This document shows positions 48,573 to 59,764 of a DNA stretch of 64,000 bases, one piece after another. The notes beneath the pieces were generated by a model that ran no database searches, was not told the DNA's origin, and saw nothing but the letters and a program-made list of their open reading frames with translations. Both the position numbers and the translations under genes were made by a program. This stretch comes from Microbacterium salsuginis. Its GTDB lineage: Bacteria; Actinomycetota; Actinomycetes; Actinomycetales; Microbacteriaceae. The DNA lies in contig NZ_JABACI010000005.1 in NCBI RefSeq assembly GCF_012524205.1, forward strand, positions 62,001 to 126,000, given 5' to 3'. Position 1 is the first letter of the stretch; each line of letters opens with the position of its first letter.

Positions 48573-50717
48573 ATGACGAACTACGAACAGATCGACTTCT
48601 CCCCCATCCAGGCGCTGACCGACGGCGAGGTCGTCACGCACTCGCGCGTGCGCGACATCCGGCTCCCGTCCGGCAAGGTGCTCGCGCTCATCACGCTCGA
48701 CAACGGGCGCGACCACACGCGGCCGAACACGCTCGGTCCCGCCACGCTCACCGAACTCGGCGAGACCCTCGACGGGCTGCGCACGCGCGCCGGCAAGGGC
48801 GAGATCCAGGCGGTCGGCATCACCGGCAAGCAGTACATCCTTGCTGCGGGCGCCGACCTCTCCGACATCTCGAAGGTGGGCTCGAAGGACAACGCCCGCC
48901 TGATCGCGCAGCTCGGCCACCACGTGCTCGGCAAGCTGTCCGATCTCGGCGTGCCGTCCTTCGCCTTCGTCAACGGGCTCGCGCTCGGTGGCGGGCTCGA
49001 GATCGCGCTGAATTCCACGTACCGGACAGTGGATGCCTCGGCCGCGGCGATCGCGCTGCCCGAGGTGTTCCTCGGCATCATCCCGGGCTGGGGCGGGGCG
49101 TACCTGCTGCCGAACCTCATCGGCATCGAGAACGCCCTCGAGGTCGTGATCTCGAACCCGCTCAAGCAGAACCGCATGCTCAAGCCAAAGCAGGCGCTGG
49201 ATTACGGCATCGTCGACGCGATGTTCCCGGCGGCGAACTACCTCGAGGACTCGCTCCGCTGGGCAGACGGGGTGCTCGGCGGCACGGTGAAGGTCGAGCG
49301 CAAGCACGAACCCGGCAAGATCGAGCGCCTCACGAAGTGGCCGATCGCGGTGAAGATGGCGCGCGGCATGCTCGAGTCGAAGATCGGCACCGTGCCGCGC
49401 TCGCCCTATGCGGCCCTGGACCTGCTCGACAAGGCGAAGAGCGGCACCAAGGCGGAAGGGTTCGCGCGCGAGGACGAGGCGCTGGCCGACCTCGTCACGG
49501 GCGATCAGTTCGCGGCATCCATGTATGCCTTCGATCTCGTCCAGAAGCGCGCCAAGCGCCCTGTCGGCGCTCCCGACAAGGAACTCGCCAAGAAGGTCAC
49601 GAAGGTCGGCATCATCGGCGCCGGGCTCATGGCCAGCCAGTTCGCGCTGCTGTTCGTGCGCAAGCTGCAGGTGCCGGTCCTCATCACCGACCTCGACCAG
49701 GCTCGTGTCGACAAGGGCGTGGCGTACATCCACGACGAGATCGGCAAGCTCGAGGCGAAGGGACGCCTGGACGGCGACGCGGCGAACCGGCTGCGGGCGC
49801 TGGTGACCGGAACGACCGACAAGGCGCTGTACGCCGACTGCGACTTCGTGATCGAGGCCGTCTTCGAAGAGGTCGGGGTCAAGCAGCAGGTGTTCGGCGA
49901 GATCGAGCAGATCGTCGCCGAGGACGCCATCCTCGCCACCAACACGTCGTCGCTGTCGGTCGAGGAGATCGGCGCCAAGCTGGCACACCCCGAGCGTCTT
50001 GTGGGCTTCCACTTCTTCAACCCGGTGGCCGTGATGCCGCTGATCGAAGTGGTGAAGACGCCGCAGACTTCGGATGCCGCCCTCTCGACCGCGTTCGTGG
50101 TGGCCAAGAACCTCGGCAAGAACGCGGTGCTGACCGCGGATGCTCCCGGATTCGTCGTCAACCGGCTGCTCGCGAAGGTCATGGGCGAAGCGGCTCGAGC
50201 GGTCTACGAGGGAACACCCGTTGCCGACGTCGAGAAGGCGTTCGCGCCTCTCGGACTGCCGATGGGCCCTTTCCAGCTCATCGACCTCGTGGGCTGGAAG
50301 GTCGCGGCGCACGTGCAGGACACCATGGTGGGGGCGTTCCCGGACCGCTTCTACGCCAACGACAACTTCCACGCGCTCGCCGAGCTGCCCGAGGTCGTGG
50401 AGAAGGACAAGGGCGGTCGGGTCACAGGCTGGACGAAGGCGGCGGAGAAGATCCTCAAGCCGGCGGTGGGCTCGTCTCCGGCATCCTCCGCAGTGATCCT
50501 CCAGCGCGTGCAGGACGGCCTCGCGCAGGAGATCAGGATCATGCTGGACGAGGGCGTCGTGCCCGAGGTCGAGGACATCGACCTGTGCCTCATCCTGGGT
50601 GCCGGCTGGCCGTTCATCGACGGCGGCGCGTCGCCCTACCTCGATCGTGAGGGCGCCTCCGAGCGGGTCTTCGGCGACACGTTCCACCACCCCGTGATCA
50701 AGGGCATCGGCTCGTAA
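48573..50717 (+). CDS. fadB: 3-hydroxyacyl-CoA dehydrogenase/enoyl-CoA hydratase (FadB-like)
   Basis: 714 residues. The N-terminal crotonase domain (1 to about 230) has ITGKQYILAAGADLSDIS and NGLALGGGLEIALNS, and PEVFLGIIPGWGG carries a catalytic Glu. The NAD-binding domain begins with VGIIGAGLMASQFALL (about residue 346) and ends with HFFNPVAVMPLIEVV. The C-terminal dehydrogenase domain has VVNRLLAKVMGEA. Hydration and oxidation steps of beta-oxidation are joined in one chain. A strong bidirectional terminator follows. Confidence 0.95.
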   Translation: MTNYEQIDFSPIQALTDGEVVTHSRVRDIRLPSGKVLALITLDNGRDHTRPNTLGPATLTELGETLDGLRTRAGKGEIQAVGITGKQYILAAGADLSDISKVGSKDNARLIAQLGHHVLGKLSDLGVPSFAFVNGLALGGGLEIALNSTYRTVDASAAAIALPEVFLGIIPGWGGAYLLPNLIGIENALEVVISNPLKQNRMLKPKQALDYGIVDAMFPAANYLEDSLRWADGVLGGTVKVERKHEPGKIERLTKWPIAVKMARGMLESKIGTVPRSPYAALDLLDKAKSGTKAEGFAREDEALADLVTGDQFAASMYAFDLVQKRAKRPVGAPDKELAKKVTKVGIIGAGLMASQFALLFVRKLQVPVLITDLDQARVDKGVAYIHDEIGKLEAKGRLDGDAANRLRALVTGTTDKALYADCDFVIEAVFEEVGVKQQVFGEIEQIVAEDAILATNTSSLSVEEIGAKLAHPERLVGFHFFNPVAVMPLIEVVKTPQTSDAALSTAFVVAKNLGKNAVLTADAPGFVVNRLLAKVMGEAARAVYEGTPVADVEKAFAPLGLPMGPFQLIDLVGWKVAAHVQDTMVGAFPDRFYANDNFHALAELPEVVEKDKGGRVTGWTKAAEKILKPAVGSSPASSAVILQRVQDGLAQEIRIMLDEGVVPEVEDIDLCLILGAGWPFIDGGASPYLDREGASERVFGDTFHHPVIKGIGS

Positions 50718-50733
50718 CACACTGCGAATCGGC

Positions 50734-50770
50734 GAAAGGGCACGTTCTCCGCGTGAGAACGTGCCCTTTC
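50734..50770. terminator. Bidirectional terminator between fadB and dxs
   Basis: A perfect 16-bp stem (GAAAGGGCACGTTCTC with GAGAACGTGCCCTTTC) and a 5-base loop lie in the 66 bp between two convergent genes. The A and T ends serve both strands. Confidence 0.9.
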
Positions 50771-50783
50771 GGCGTCCGGGCCG

Positions 50784-52760
50784 CTAGTCGCGGGCGTCGC
50801 GCGTGCGCGCGAGGTCGCCGATCGTGGGGATCTCGCTGGTGGGAGTCGGTTCGCCGTTCTGGGCGCCTCGCGCCACTGGGATGCGGGTGCCGAGCACCTG
50901 GGCCACCACGTCCTGTGCGATCTTGGCCGGTGTGAGCCCGGCATCCTCGAGGATCTCCTCGCGGGTGGAGTGGTCGATGAACTCGTCGGGCACACCGAGC
51001 TCGTCGACGGCCGTGTCGACTCCGGCCTCGCGCAGCACCTGGCGTACGCGCGTGCCGATCCCGCCCACGCGGATGCCGTCCTCGATCGTGATCACCAGGC
51101 GATGGGATGCCGCGAGATCGACGATCGACGGCTGCACGGGTACGACCCACCGCGGGTCGACGACTGTCGCGCCGATGCCCTGGGCGCGCAGCCGGCGCGC
51201 GACATCGACCGCGATGTGCGCCATCGGGCCGATGCCGACCAGCAGCACATCCTGCGCGGTGGAACGCACCAGGACGTCCACCCCGTCGGCGAGCCGCTCG
51301 ACGGCCGGCAGCTCCGGGCTGACGCTGCCCTTGGGGAATCGCACGACGGTGGGGCCGTCGTCGACGGCGACGGCCTCATGCAGCGCCTCGCGCAGCCGCT
51401 CCTCGTCACGAGGCACGGCGATGCGCACGTGCGGCACCAGCTGAAGCATCGCGAGATCCCAGATGCCGTGGTGGCTCGGGCCGTCGGGGCCGGTGACCCC
51501 GGCGCGGTCGAGCACGAAGGTCACGCCCGCCCGGTGCAGGGCGACGTCCATCAGTACCTGGTCGAACGCACGGTTCATGAAGGTCGCATAGATCGCCACG
51601 ACCGGGTGCAGTCCCCCGAATGCCAGCCCCGCCGCGGACGCGACGGCGTGCTGCTCGGCGATGCCGACGTCGTAGACCCGATCCGGGAATCGCTGTGCGA
51701 AGGGCAGCAGCCCCGTGGGACGCAGCATGGCGGCGGTCATGGCGATGACGTCGTCGCGCTCGTCACCGATCGTGACGAGCTCGTCGGCGAAGACATCGGT
51801 CCAGGCCACCCCGCTGCCACCGCCGACGGCCTCACCGGTGAGGGGGTCGATCTTCCCGACCGCGTGGAACTGGTCGGCCTCGTCCTCGAGGGCCGGGGCG
51901 TACCCGCGGCCCTTCTCGGTGATGGCGTGCACGATCACCGGGGCGCCGTACTCCTTGGCGAGTTCGAGCGTCTCGATGAGGGTGGGCAGATCGTGGCCGT
52001 CGACCGGCCCGAGGTATTTGATGTCGAGGTTGGAGTAGAGCGCGGCGTTGTTGGTGAAGCGCGAGAGGAAGCCGTGCGTGCCGCCGCGGACGCCGCGGTA
52101 CACCGCCCGGGCCGCCGGCCCCAGCTTGCGGAACAGGGTGTCCGAGCCGCGGTGCAGCGAGCGATACGTCTCGGCCGTGCGCACCCGGTTGAGGTAGCGC
52201 GCCATGCCGCCGATCGTGGGAGCATACGAGCGGCCGTTGTCGTTGACCACGATGATGAGGTTGCGATCGTTGTCGTCGGAGATGTTGTTCAGCGCCTCCC
52301 ACGTCATGCCACCGGTGAGCGCACCGTCGCCTACGACGGCGATGACGTGGCGATCCTTGCGTCCGGTGCGCGTGAGAGCCCGTGAGACCCCGTCCGCCCA
52401 GCTGAGCGAGCTCGAGGCGTGTGAGGACTCCACGACATCGTGCGCGCTCTCGGAGCGCTGCGGATAGCCGGCCAGGCCACCCCGCGCACGGAGCCTCGAG
52501 AAGTCCTGTCTGCCGGTCAGCAGCTTGTGGACGTACGACTGGTGCCCGGTGTCGAAGATCATCGGGTCGGCGGGCGAGTCGAACACGCGGTGCAGAGCGA
52601 TGGTGAGCTCCACGACGCCGAGGTTGGGGCCGAGATGACCGCCGGTCCGCGAGACATTCTCGACGAGGAATCCGCGGATCTCGTCCGCGAGCTGCTCGAG
52701 TTGATCGAGGCTCAGTGCGTCGAGATCGCGAGGCCCGGTGATGGACGACAACAACGACAT
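50784..52760 (-). CDS. dxs: 1-deoxy-D-xylulose-5-phosphate synthase
   Basis: 658 residues from the ATG with AAAGGAG six bases upstream. The thiamine-diphosphate motif GDGALTGGMTWEALNN, HQSYVHKLLTGR, the proton-transfer Glu region GIAEQHAVASAAGLA and the C-terminal DGIRVGGIG are all present. It makes DXP, the entry to the MEP isoprenoid pathway and precursor of thiamine. Full length and monocistronic in appearance. Confidence 0.96.
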   Translation of the reverse strand: MSLLSSITGPRDLDALSLDQLEQLADEIRGFLVENVSRTGGHLGPNLGVVELTIALHRVFDSPADPMIFDTGHQSYVHKLLTGRQDFSRLRARGGLAGYPQRSESAHDVVESSHASSSLSWADGVSRALTRTGRKDRHVIAVVGDGALTGGMTWEALNNISDDNDRNLIIVVNDNGRSYAPTIGGMARYLNRVRTAETYRSLHRGSDTLFRKLGPAARAVYRGVRGGTHGFLSRFTNNAALYSNLDIKYLGPVDGHDLPTLIETLELAKEYGAPVIVHAITEKGRGYAPALEDEADQFHAVGKIDPLTGEAVGGGSGVAWTDVFADELVTIGDERDDVIAMTAAMLRPTGLLPFAQRFPDRVYDVGIAEQHAVASAAGLAFGGLHPVVAIYATFMNRAFDQVLMDVALHRAGVTFVLDRAGVTGPDGPSHHGIWDLAMLQLVPHVRIAVPRDEERLREALHEAVAVDDGPTVVRFPKGSVSPELPAVERLADGVDVLVRSTAQDVLLVGIGPMAHIAVDVARRLRAQGIGATVVDPRWVVPVQPSIVDLAASHRLVITIEDGIRVGGIGTRVRQVLREAGVDTAVDELGVPDEFIDHSTREEILEDAGLTPAKIAQDVVAQVLGTRIPVARGAQNGEPTPTSEIPTIGDLARTRDARD

Positions 52761-52813
52761 CCCGGCTCCTTTCCGGCCCCGGAAGGGCTCTGCAAGTCTA
52801 CCCGGGCATGAAG

Positions 52814-52845
52814 CGGGGACCGGATGCCGCAGCATCCGGTCCCCG
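52814..52845. terminator. Terminator after acnA
   Basis: A perfect 14-bp stem (CGGGGACCGGATGC with GCATCCGGTCCCCG) and a CGCA loop start 11 bp beyond the acnA stop codon on the minus strand and precede the dxs start. Confidence 0.8.
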
Positions 52846-52856
52846 TGAATCAGCTG

Positions 52857-55691
<2,835 letters not shown>

Positions 55692-55799
55692 GTGTGTCTC
55701 CTTCGTCGGCGGCGGGATCGGGCCGAGGCCCGGCATTCCCATCTTCCCCCGCCTCGAAGCCGTCGGCTAGTGAGGTCAACCTAATCCGTGAGGGGAAGA

Positions 55800-55823
55800 A
55801 TTTATCTCGATATCAAGATAAAT
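55800..55823. promoter_or_regulatory. 24-bp palindrome upstream of acnA
   Basis: ATTTATCT-CGATATCA-AGATAAAT is symmetrical at 22 of 24 positions and is unusually AT-rich for this genome. It lies 109 bp before the acnA start and directly after the DUF3159 stop codon. It resembles operators of MarR-family regulators; TamR of Streptomyces is one that controls aconitase and related genes. The regulator here is not known. Confidence 0.65.
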
Positions 55824-55826
55824 GTA

Positions 55827-56597
55827 TCACTTCGCAGCCGGCGGGTAGAGCGCTCGCACGGCGAGCCACGTCACCGCGACCAACGGCGCGAAGAGCGGGA
55901 GCCCCATCACCAGCTTCAGGGTGCCGAGCGCGGTGATCGCACCCGGCTCGCCCGCCAGATCTGCCAGGTACAGCGGCAGCTGCACCAGGAGCCGCGCCGC
56001 GAACAGCGACGCCCAGGCGATCGCGAGCCAGAAGAACACCCGCCGCTTGCGCTTGTCCGCGCGCCACGCGGTGCCCTCCCCCATCAGGAAGCCGACCGCG
56101 AGACCGATGAGCGACCAGCCCACGAGGGCCGAGATCAGGAACGCCGACCCGTACACGGCGTTCGTGATGAAGCCGGGGATGAAGTTGTTGCCTGCTTCGC
56201 CGGTGAATGCGGCGAACGCCGCCGCCGCGCCGGCCGCGACGAGTCCCCCGATCGCAGCGGTGACCGGCTGCCGGGCGATCAGTCGCACGACGGTGAAGAC
56301 GAGCGCAATGCCCACCGACAGCCCGAGCGAGAGCCACAGGTTGCCCTCACCCGTGGCCGGGTCGATCGTCACGGTGTAGACGACGATGAACACCAGACCC
56401 GGCAGCACGGACTCCAGGACGCCGCGCCAGCCGCCCATGGCCGCCCACACGACATGACCGGTGCTCTTGTTCTCGGCGGGATCCAGGCCGGCGCGCCGAG
56501 CTGCGCCCCCGAGGGCGGCGCCGAACAGGTCGGATGCCGAGGGCTGCTCGGGCTCGGACTCCGGGCCCGGCGGCGAGAGGTCGGGGCGCTCGCTCAC
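55827..56597 (-). CDS. DUF3159 membrane protein
   Basis: 256 residues from a GTG overlapping the DUF3710 stop (GTGA). A polar N-terminus of about 50 residues is followed by six or so hydrophobic segments (for example VLPGLVFIVVYTVTI, AITALGTLKLVMGLPLFAPL), the actinobacterial DUF3159 family of unknown function. It is third in the dut-DUF3710-DUF3159 unit. Confidence 0.88.
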   Translation of the reverse strand: MSERPDLSPPGPESEPEQPSASDLFGAALGGAARRAGLDPAENKSTGHVVWAAMGGWRGVLESVLPGLVFIVVYTVTIDPATGEGNLWLSLGLSVGIALVFTVVRLIARQPVTAAIGGLVAAGAAAAFAAFTGEAGNNFIPGFITNAVYGSAFLISALVGWSLIGLAVGFLMGEGTAWRADKRKRRVFFWLAIAWASLFAARLLVQLPLYLADLAGEPGAITALGTLKLVMGLPLFAPLVAVTWLAVRALYPPAAK

Positions 56598-57193
56598 GCG
56601 GAGCCCGGGGTGGCGGGCATCCGCAACGGGATGAGGTCGCGCGGCGGCATCGGCGAACCGCCACGCACCACGACGATCGAGCGGAACAGGTCCTCCACCT
56701 TCGCGGCAGCCTCGACGTCGCTCGTCGCGGCACCGCCGATAACCCCGCGCAGGAACCACCGCGGGCCGTCGACCCCGATGAAGCGCGCGAGGCGCTTGCC
56801 CGCCGTGCTGTCAGGACCAGAGACGACGGGGACCTCGGCGAGCAGCTCGGGCCCGAGCGGGCCCTCTCGCTCCTCGACGCGGCCGCCCTGCTGGCGGATC
56901 TGCTGACGGATCTGCTCGCGCGTCTCTTCCCAGAGGCCGGCAGATCGCGGCGCCGCGAACGGCTGCACCTGCAGAGTGGAGTCTGCGTAGTCGAGGCCGA
57001 CGGCCACGATCCGCTTGGTCTGCTCCTCGACCTCGAGGCGCAGGTTCAGGCCCTCGCGCGGGAGGATCTTGATTCCGCCCAGATCGATGTAGGGCCGCAC
57101 CGGATTGGCCTCGGACTCGTCGAACGGTCCCGTCTCGGCGCGGTTCGCCGGTGCCACCTTGCGCGGTGCGTCGGCGGGAGTGGGGTCGGTCAT
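56594..57193 (-). CDS. DUF3710 domain protein
   Basis: 199 residues of the actinobacterial DUF3710 family (YIDLGGIKILPREGLNLRLEVEEQTKRI, ADSTLQVQPFAAPRSAGLW, RFIGVDGPRWFLRGVIGG). A soluble protein of unknown function. Both ends overlap the neighbours by four bases, so it is coupled to dut and DUF3159; the same order is conserved in relatives. Confidence 0.88.
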   Translation of the reverse strand: MTDPTPADAPRKVAPANRAETGPFDESEANPVRPYIDLGGIKILPREGLNLRLEVEEQTKRIVAVGLDYADSTLQVQPFAAPRSAGLWEETREQIRQQIRQQGGRVEEREGPLGPELLAEVPVVSGPDSTAGKRLARFIGVDGPRWFLRGVIGGAATSDVEAAAKVEDLFRSIVVVRGGSPMPPRDLIPLRMPATPGSA

Positions 57194-57711
57194 GCCAGGA
57201 CTCCGTCCTTCTTGTCTTGGTCGCCGGGAACCCCCTGCGAGGACTCCCCGGCGCTCGTCGGCGGCTCCGCCGCGCCCCCGTTGTAGCCGGTGGAGCCGAA
57301 GCCGCCCTCGCCTCGGGTGCTCTCGGGCAGCGAATCCACCGGGATGAACCGTACGCGCGGCACCGGCATGACGATCATCTGAGCGATCCGGTCGCCCACC
57401 GCGATGTCGTGGGCGTGCTCGGCGTCGGTGTTGAGCAGGATGACCTTGATCTCGCCGCGGTAGCCGGCATCCACCGTGCCCGGTGCGTTGACGACGGTGA
57501 TCCCGTGCTTGGCGGCCAGGCCGCTGCGCGGCACGACGAAGGCGACATGGCCCTCGGGAAGGGCGATGCGGATGCCGGTGCCCACGACCGCGCGCTGTCC
57601 GGGCTCGAGACGCACGGCCTCTGAAGCCACCAGGTCGGCCCCCGCGTCTCCGGGGTGCGCGTAGGCGGGGGCATCGGGGGCGATAATGGGGACGTCCACC
57701 GTTTCAGTCAC
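57190..57711 (-). CDS. dut: dUTP diphosphatase
   Basis: 173 residues from GTG 57711. The five dUTPase motifs are visible: AHPGDAGADL, PRSGLAAKHGI, NAPGTVDAGYRGEI, RIAQMIVMPV and the C-terminal RGEGGFGSTG. It removes dUTP and supplies dUMP. After motif 5 the chain runs on for about 27 residues more than usual, polar and unconserved. The start is only 18 bp from the divergent DUF3093 start. Confidence 0.95.
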   Translation of the reverse strand: MTETVDVPIIAPDAPAYAHPGDAGADLVASEAVRLEPGQRAVVGTGIRIALPEGHVAFVVPRSGLAAKHGITVVNAPGTVDAGYRGEIKVILLNTDAEHAHDIAVGDRIAQMIVMPVPRVRFIPVDSLPESTRGEGGFGSTGYNGGAAEPPTSAGESSQGVPGDQDKKDGVLA

Positions 57712-57729
57712 CCCACGAGGGTAATGCAG

Positions 57730-58212
57730 ATGACAGCGCGCAGTGTCGGGTCCGACGTCTATCGCGAACGGCTCAGCCCGTCGCTGTGGATCCTGGGGTC
57801 TGCCGCCGTGGCCGCGCCCATGGCGGCCCTGGTGTTCTCGCCGATCGACACGACGATCGCGCTCGTCGTGGGAGCCGTCGTCGGCATCGCGATCGTCGGG
57901 CTGCTGCTCGCGGCCTCGCCCGTCGTCGAGGTGCGCGACGGAGAGCTTCGAACAGGCCGCGCGCATATCGGCGTCGAGTTCCTCGGTGCCCCCGAGGTGC
58001 ACCAGGGCGACGCCGCGCGTCACGCCCGCGGGGCAGGTCTGGACCCGCGCTCGTGGCACCTGATCCGAGGGGGGATCGATGGGGTCATCGTTATTCCGGT
58101 GACGGACCCCGACGACCCGACGACGGCGTGGACGATCTCGACGCGAACGCCGGATCGCCTCGCCGCCGCGGTGAGGCGTGCTCAGGCTATGCGGAGCACT
58201 CCGAGCAGATAG
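57730..58212 (+). CDS. DUF3093 membrane protein
   Basis: 160 residues from ATG 57730, chosen because GAGGG lies eight bases upstream; ATG 57724 would leave only two bases. Two hydrophobic segments (about residues 20-37 and 42-62) are followed by a soluble domain with VVEVRDGELRTGRAHIGVEFLG and VIPVTDPDDPTTAWTISTR, the DUF3093 pattern. Function unknown. It is convergent with and overlaps DUF4193 by 26 bp. Confidence 0.85.
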   Translation: MTARSVGSDVYRERLSPSLWILGSAAVAAPMAALVFSPIDTTIALVVGAVVGIAIVGLLLAASPVVEVRDGELRTGRAHIGVEFLGAPEVHQGDAARHARGAGLDPRSWHLIRGGIDGVIVIPVTDPDDPTTAWTISTRTPDRLAAAVRRAQAMRSTPSR

Positions 58213-58480
58213 GCCCGTCGGCGCTGTCGTGATCGAGCTGTGAGCGGTGCTTCACGAGGAAGCAGTTCGCACACGTGAACTCGTCCTCCTGCGGAGGGAG
58301 CACCACGACGTCGAGCTCGAGGTCCGACAGGTCGGCCCCGGGCAGCTCGAAGCCGGACGGGTTGTCGGCGTCCTCCACATCGACAGAGCCCGAGAGCTTG
58401 TCGGGCACGCGCTCCTTCAGAGCCTCGATCGACTCGCTGTCGTCCTCGGTCTTGCGGGGGGCGTCGTAATCGGTGGCCAT
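58187..58480 (-). CDS. DUF4193 protein (zinc-ribbon-like)
   Basis: 97 residues, acidic, with CANC and CSEC near the C-terminus, so a zinc ribbon is likely. It is the actinobacterial DUF4193 family (MATDYDAPRKTEDDSESIEAL), often beside dut and sepH genes. Function unknown. Confidence 0.88.
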   Translation of the reverse strand: MATDYDAPRKTEDDSESIEALKERVPDKLSGSVDVEDADNPSGFELPGADLSDLELDVVVLPPQEDEFTCANCFLVKHRSQLDHDSADGPICSECSA

Positions 58481-58539
58481 GCGTGAAGGTCTCTACTTCC
58501 GGGTATCGCGGGTTGCGCTCGCCCTTGCGGGGCGGCGAT

Positions 58540-58568
58540 AGTTTGCACGACCGCCTGTCATTTCGCAA
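58540..58568 (-). promoter_or_regulatory. Probable DUF4193 promoter
   Basis: On the minus strand TTGCGA and CAAACT are separated by 17 bp, and the start codon lies about 60 bp downstream. This is a fair match to the housekeeping consensus of Actinobacteria. Confidence 0.4.
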
Positions 58569-58693
58569 ATGCGATCCGGCGGCGGCTGTCGGTGCGTGGC
58601 GTGAAACTCGCGCCACGCGCCGGATATTCCCGGTGCACGCTACTCGCTGTGACACCATGGGGCGCACACGCAGGGATCGGAGGGGCTTTTCGC

Positions 58694-59746
58694 ATGGAAC
58701 AGCTCAAGGTCATCGGAACCGAGGACGACAAGCTCATCCTGGCGACCGACTCTGGCGAGAGGTTCTCGCTCGCAGTCGACGATGTGCTGCGCGCGGAATT
58801 GCGCCGTGCTCGCCGCGATCGCGATGCGGATCCGCAGGCGGATCGCCCCAGCCCGCGCGAGATCCAGGCTCATATCCGCGCCGGCCTGTCCGCGCAGGAA
58901 GTCGCCGATCTGCTCGGCGCCCGCGTCGAGGACGTCGTCCGCTTCGAGGGGCCCGTGCTCGCCGAGCGCGAGCACATCGTCGGTCAGGCCCTGGCCGTGC
59001 CGGTGCTGCTGGGCGGGGACTTCGACGCCGACGGGCCCGCGACGTTCGGGTCCGCGGTGCGGGCCAAGCTCGCCGAGGCAGGTGCCGGTGGCGAACGCTG
59101 GACCAGCTGGAAGGAGCCGACCGGCTGGGTGGTGAAGCTCGAGTTCGCCTCGAACGACGTCGAGCACGACGCACGCTGGGGCTTCGACCCGCGCCGCAGC
59201 ACGCTCTCGCCACTCAATGCCGATGCGATCCAGCTGTCGCGGCAAGGCTCGTTGCCCGAGGGACTGATCCCGCGGCTGCGCGCGCTCGACAGCGTGCAGC
59301 CCAAAGACGACTCCCGCTTCGACAGCGGGGCCTTCGGCCCACGACGTCTTCCCGACGCCGACCTCGAGTCGCCCGATCTTCCGGCGCCCGCGGCCCCTGC
59401 CGTACAGCAGGCTGCCATCAAGCGCGCCGACGAGCCTCTGGTGACCTCGGCCGAGACGGCCGACCTGTTGGAGGCGCTGCGTCGGCGTCGCGGTCAGCGC
59501 GAGCCGCTTCCGGGTGCCGAAGAGGTCGCCGCCGCTCCCTCGAGAGGCACGGCACCGGTCGCGCTGTTCGACGCGCTCGAGCCCGGCTATGACGAAGCGC
59601 CCTCGGAGGACGAGCCCGACACCTCCGACGACTCCCCCGGCTACCCCGCATCGACGCCGGCCGTCGCCGAGGCGGGTCGCCGCAAAGGCCGGACGTCGAT
59701 GCCGTCGTGGGACGAGATCGTCTTCGGAGCGCGCACCGAGGACTGA
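58694..59746 (+). CDS. sepH: Septation protein SepH
   Basis: 350 residues from ATG 58694 behind GGAGGGG. The N-terminal DUF3071 domain (residues 1 to about 170) has MEQLKVIGTEDDKLILATDSGERF and the helix-turn-helix-like SPREIQAHIRAGLSAQEVADLLG. The C-terminal half is Pro/Ala/Asp-rich and disordered, ending with the conserved SMPSWDEIVFG. In Streptomyces SepH stimulates FtsZ assembly and Z-ring formation. Confidence 0.9.
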   Translation: MEQLKVIGTEDDKLILATDSGERFSLAVDDVLRAELRRARRDRDADPQADRPSPREIQAHIRAGLSAQEVADLLGARVEDVVRFEGPVLAEREHIVGQALAVPVLLGGDFDADGPATFGSAVRAKLAEAGAGGERWTSWKEPTGWVVKLEFASNDVEHDARWGFDPRRSTLSPLNADAIQLSRQGSLPEGLIPRLRALDSVQPKDDSRFDSGAFGPRRLPDADLESPDLPAPAAPAVQQAAIKRADEPLVTSAETADLLEALRRRRGQREPLPGAEEVAAAPSRGTAPVALFDALEPGYDEAPSEDEPDTSDDSPGYPASTPAVAEAGRRKGRTSMPSWDEIVFGARTED

Positions 59747-59764
59747 GCGACGCGAGCGGACGCC

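Noticed and set aside
45579..50720. Very long open frame (about 1,700 codons) on the minus strand opposite rnd, fadA and fadB
   Set aside because: It is the antisense shadow of three well-supported genes in high-GC DNA, and its composition (repeated Arg/Gly/Asp/Val) matches no protein family.
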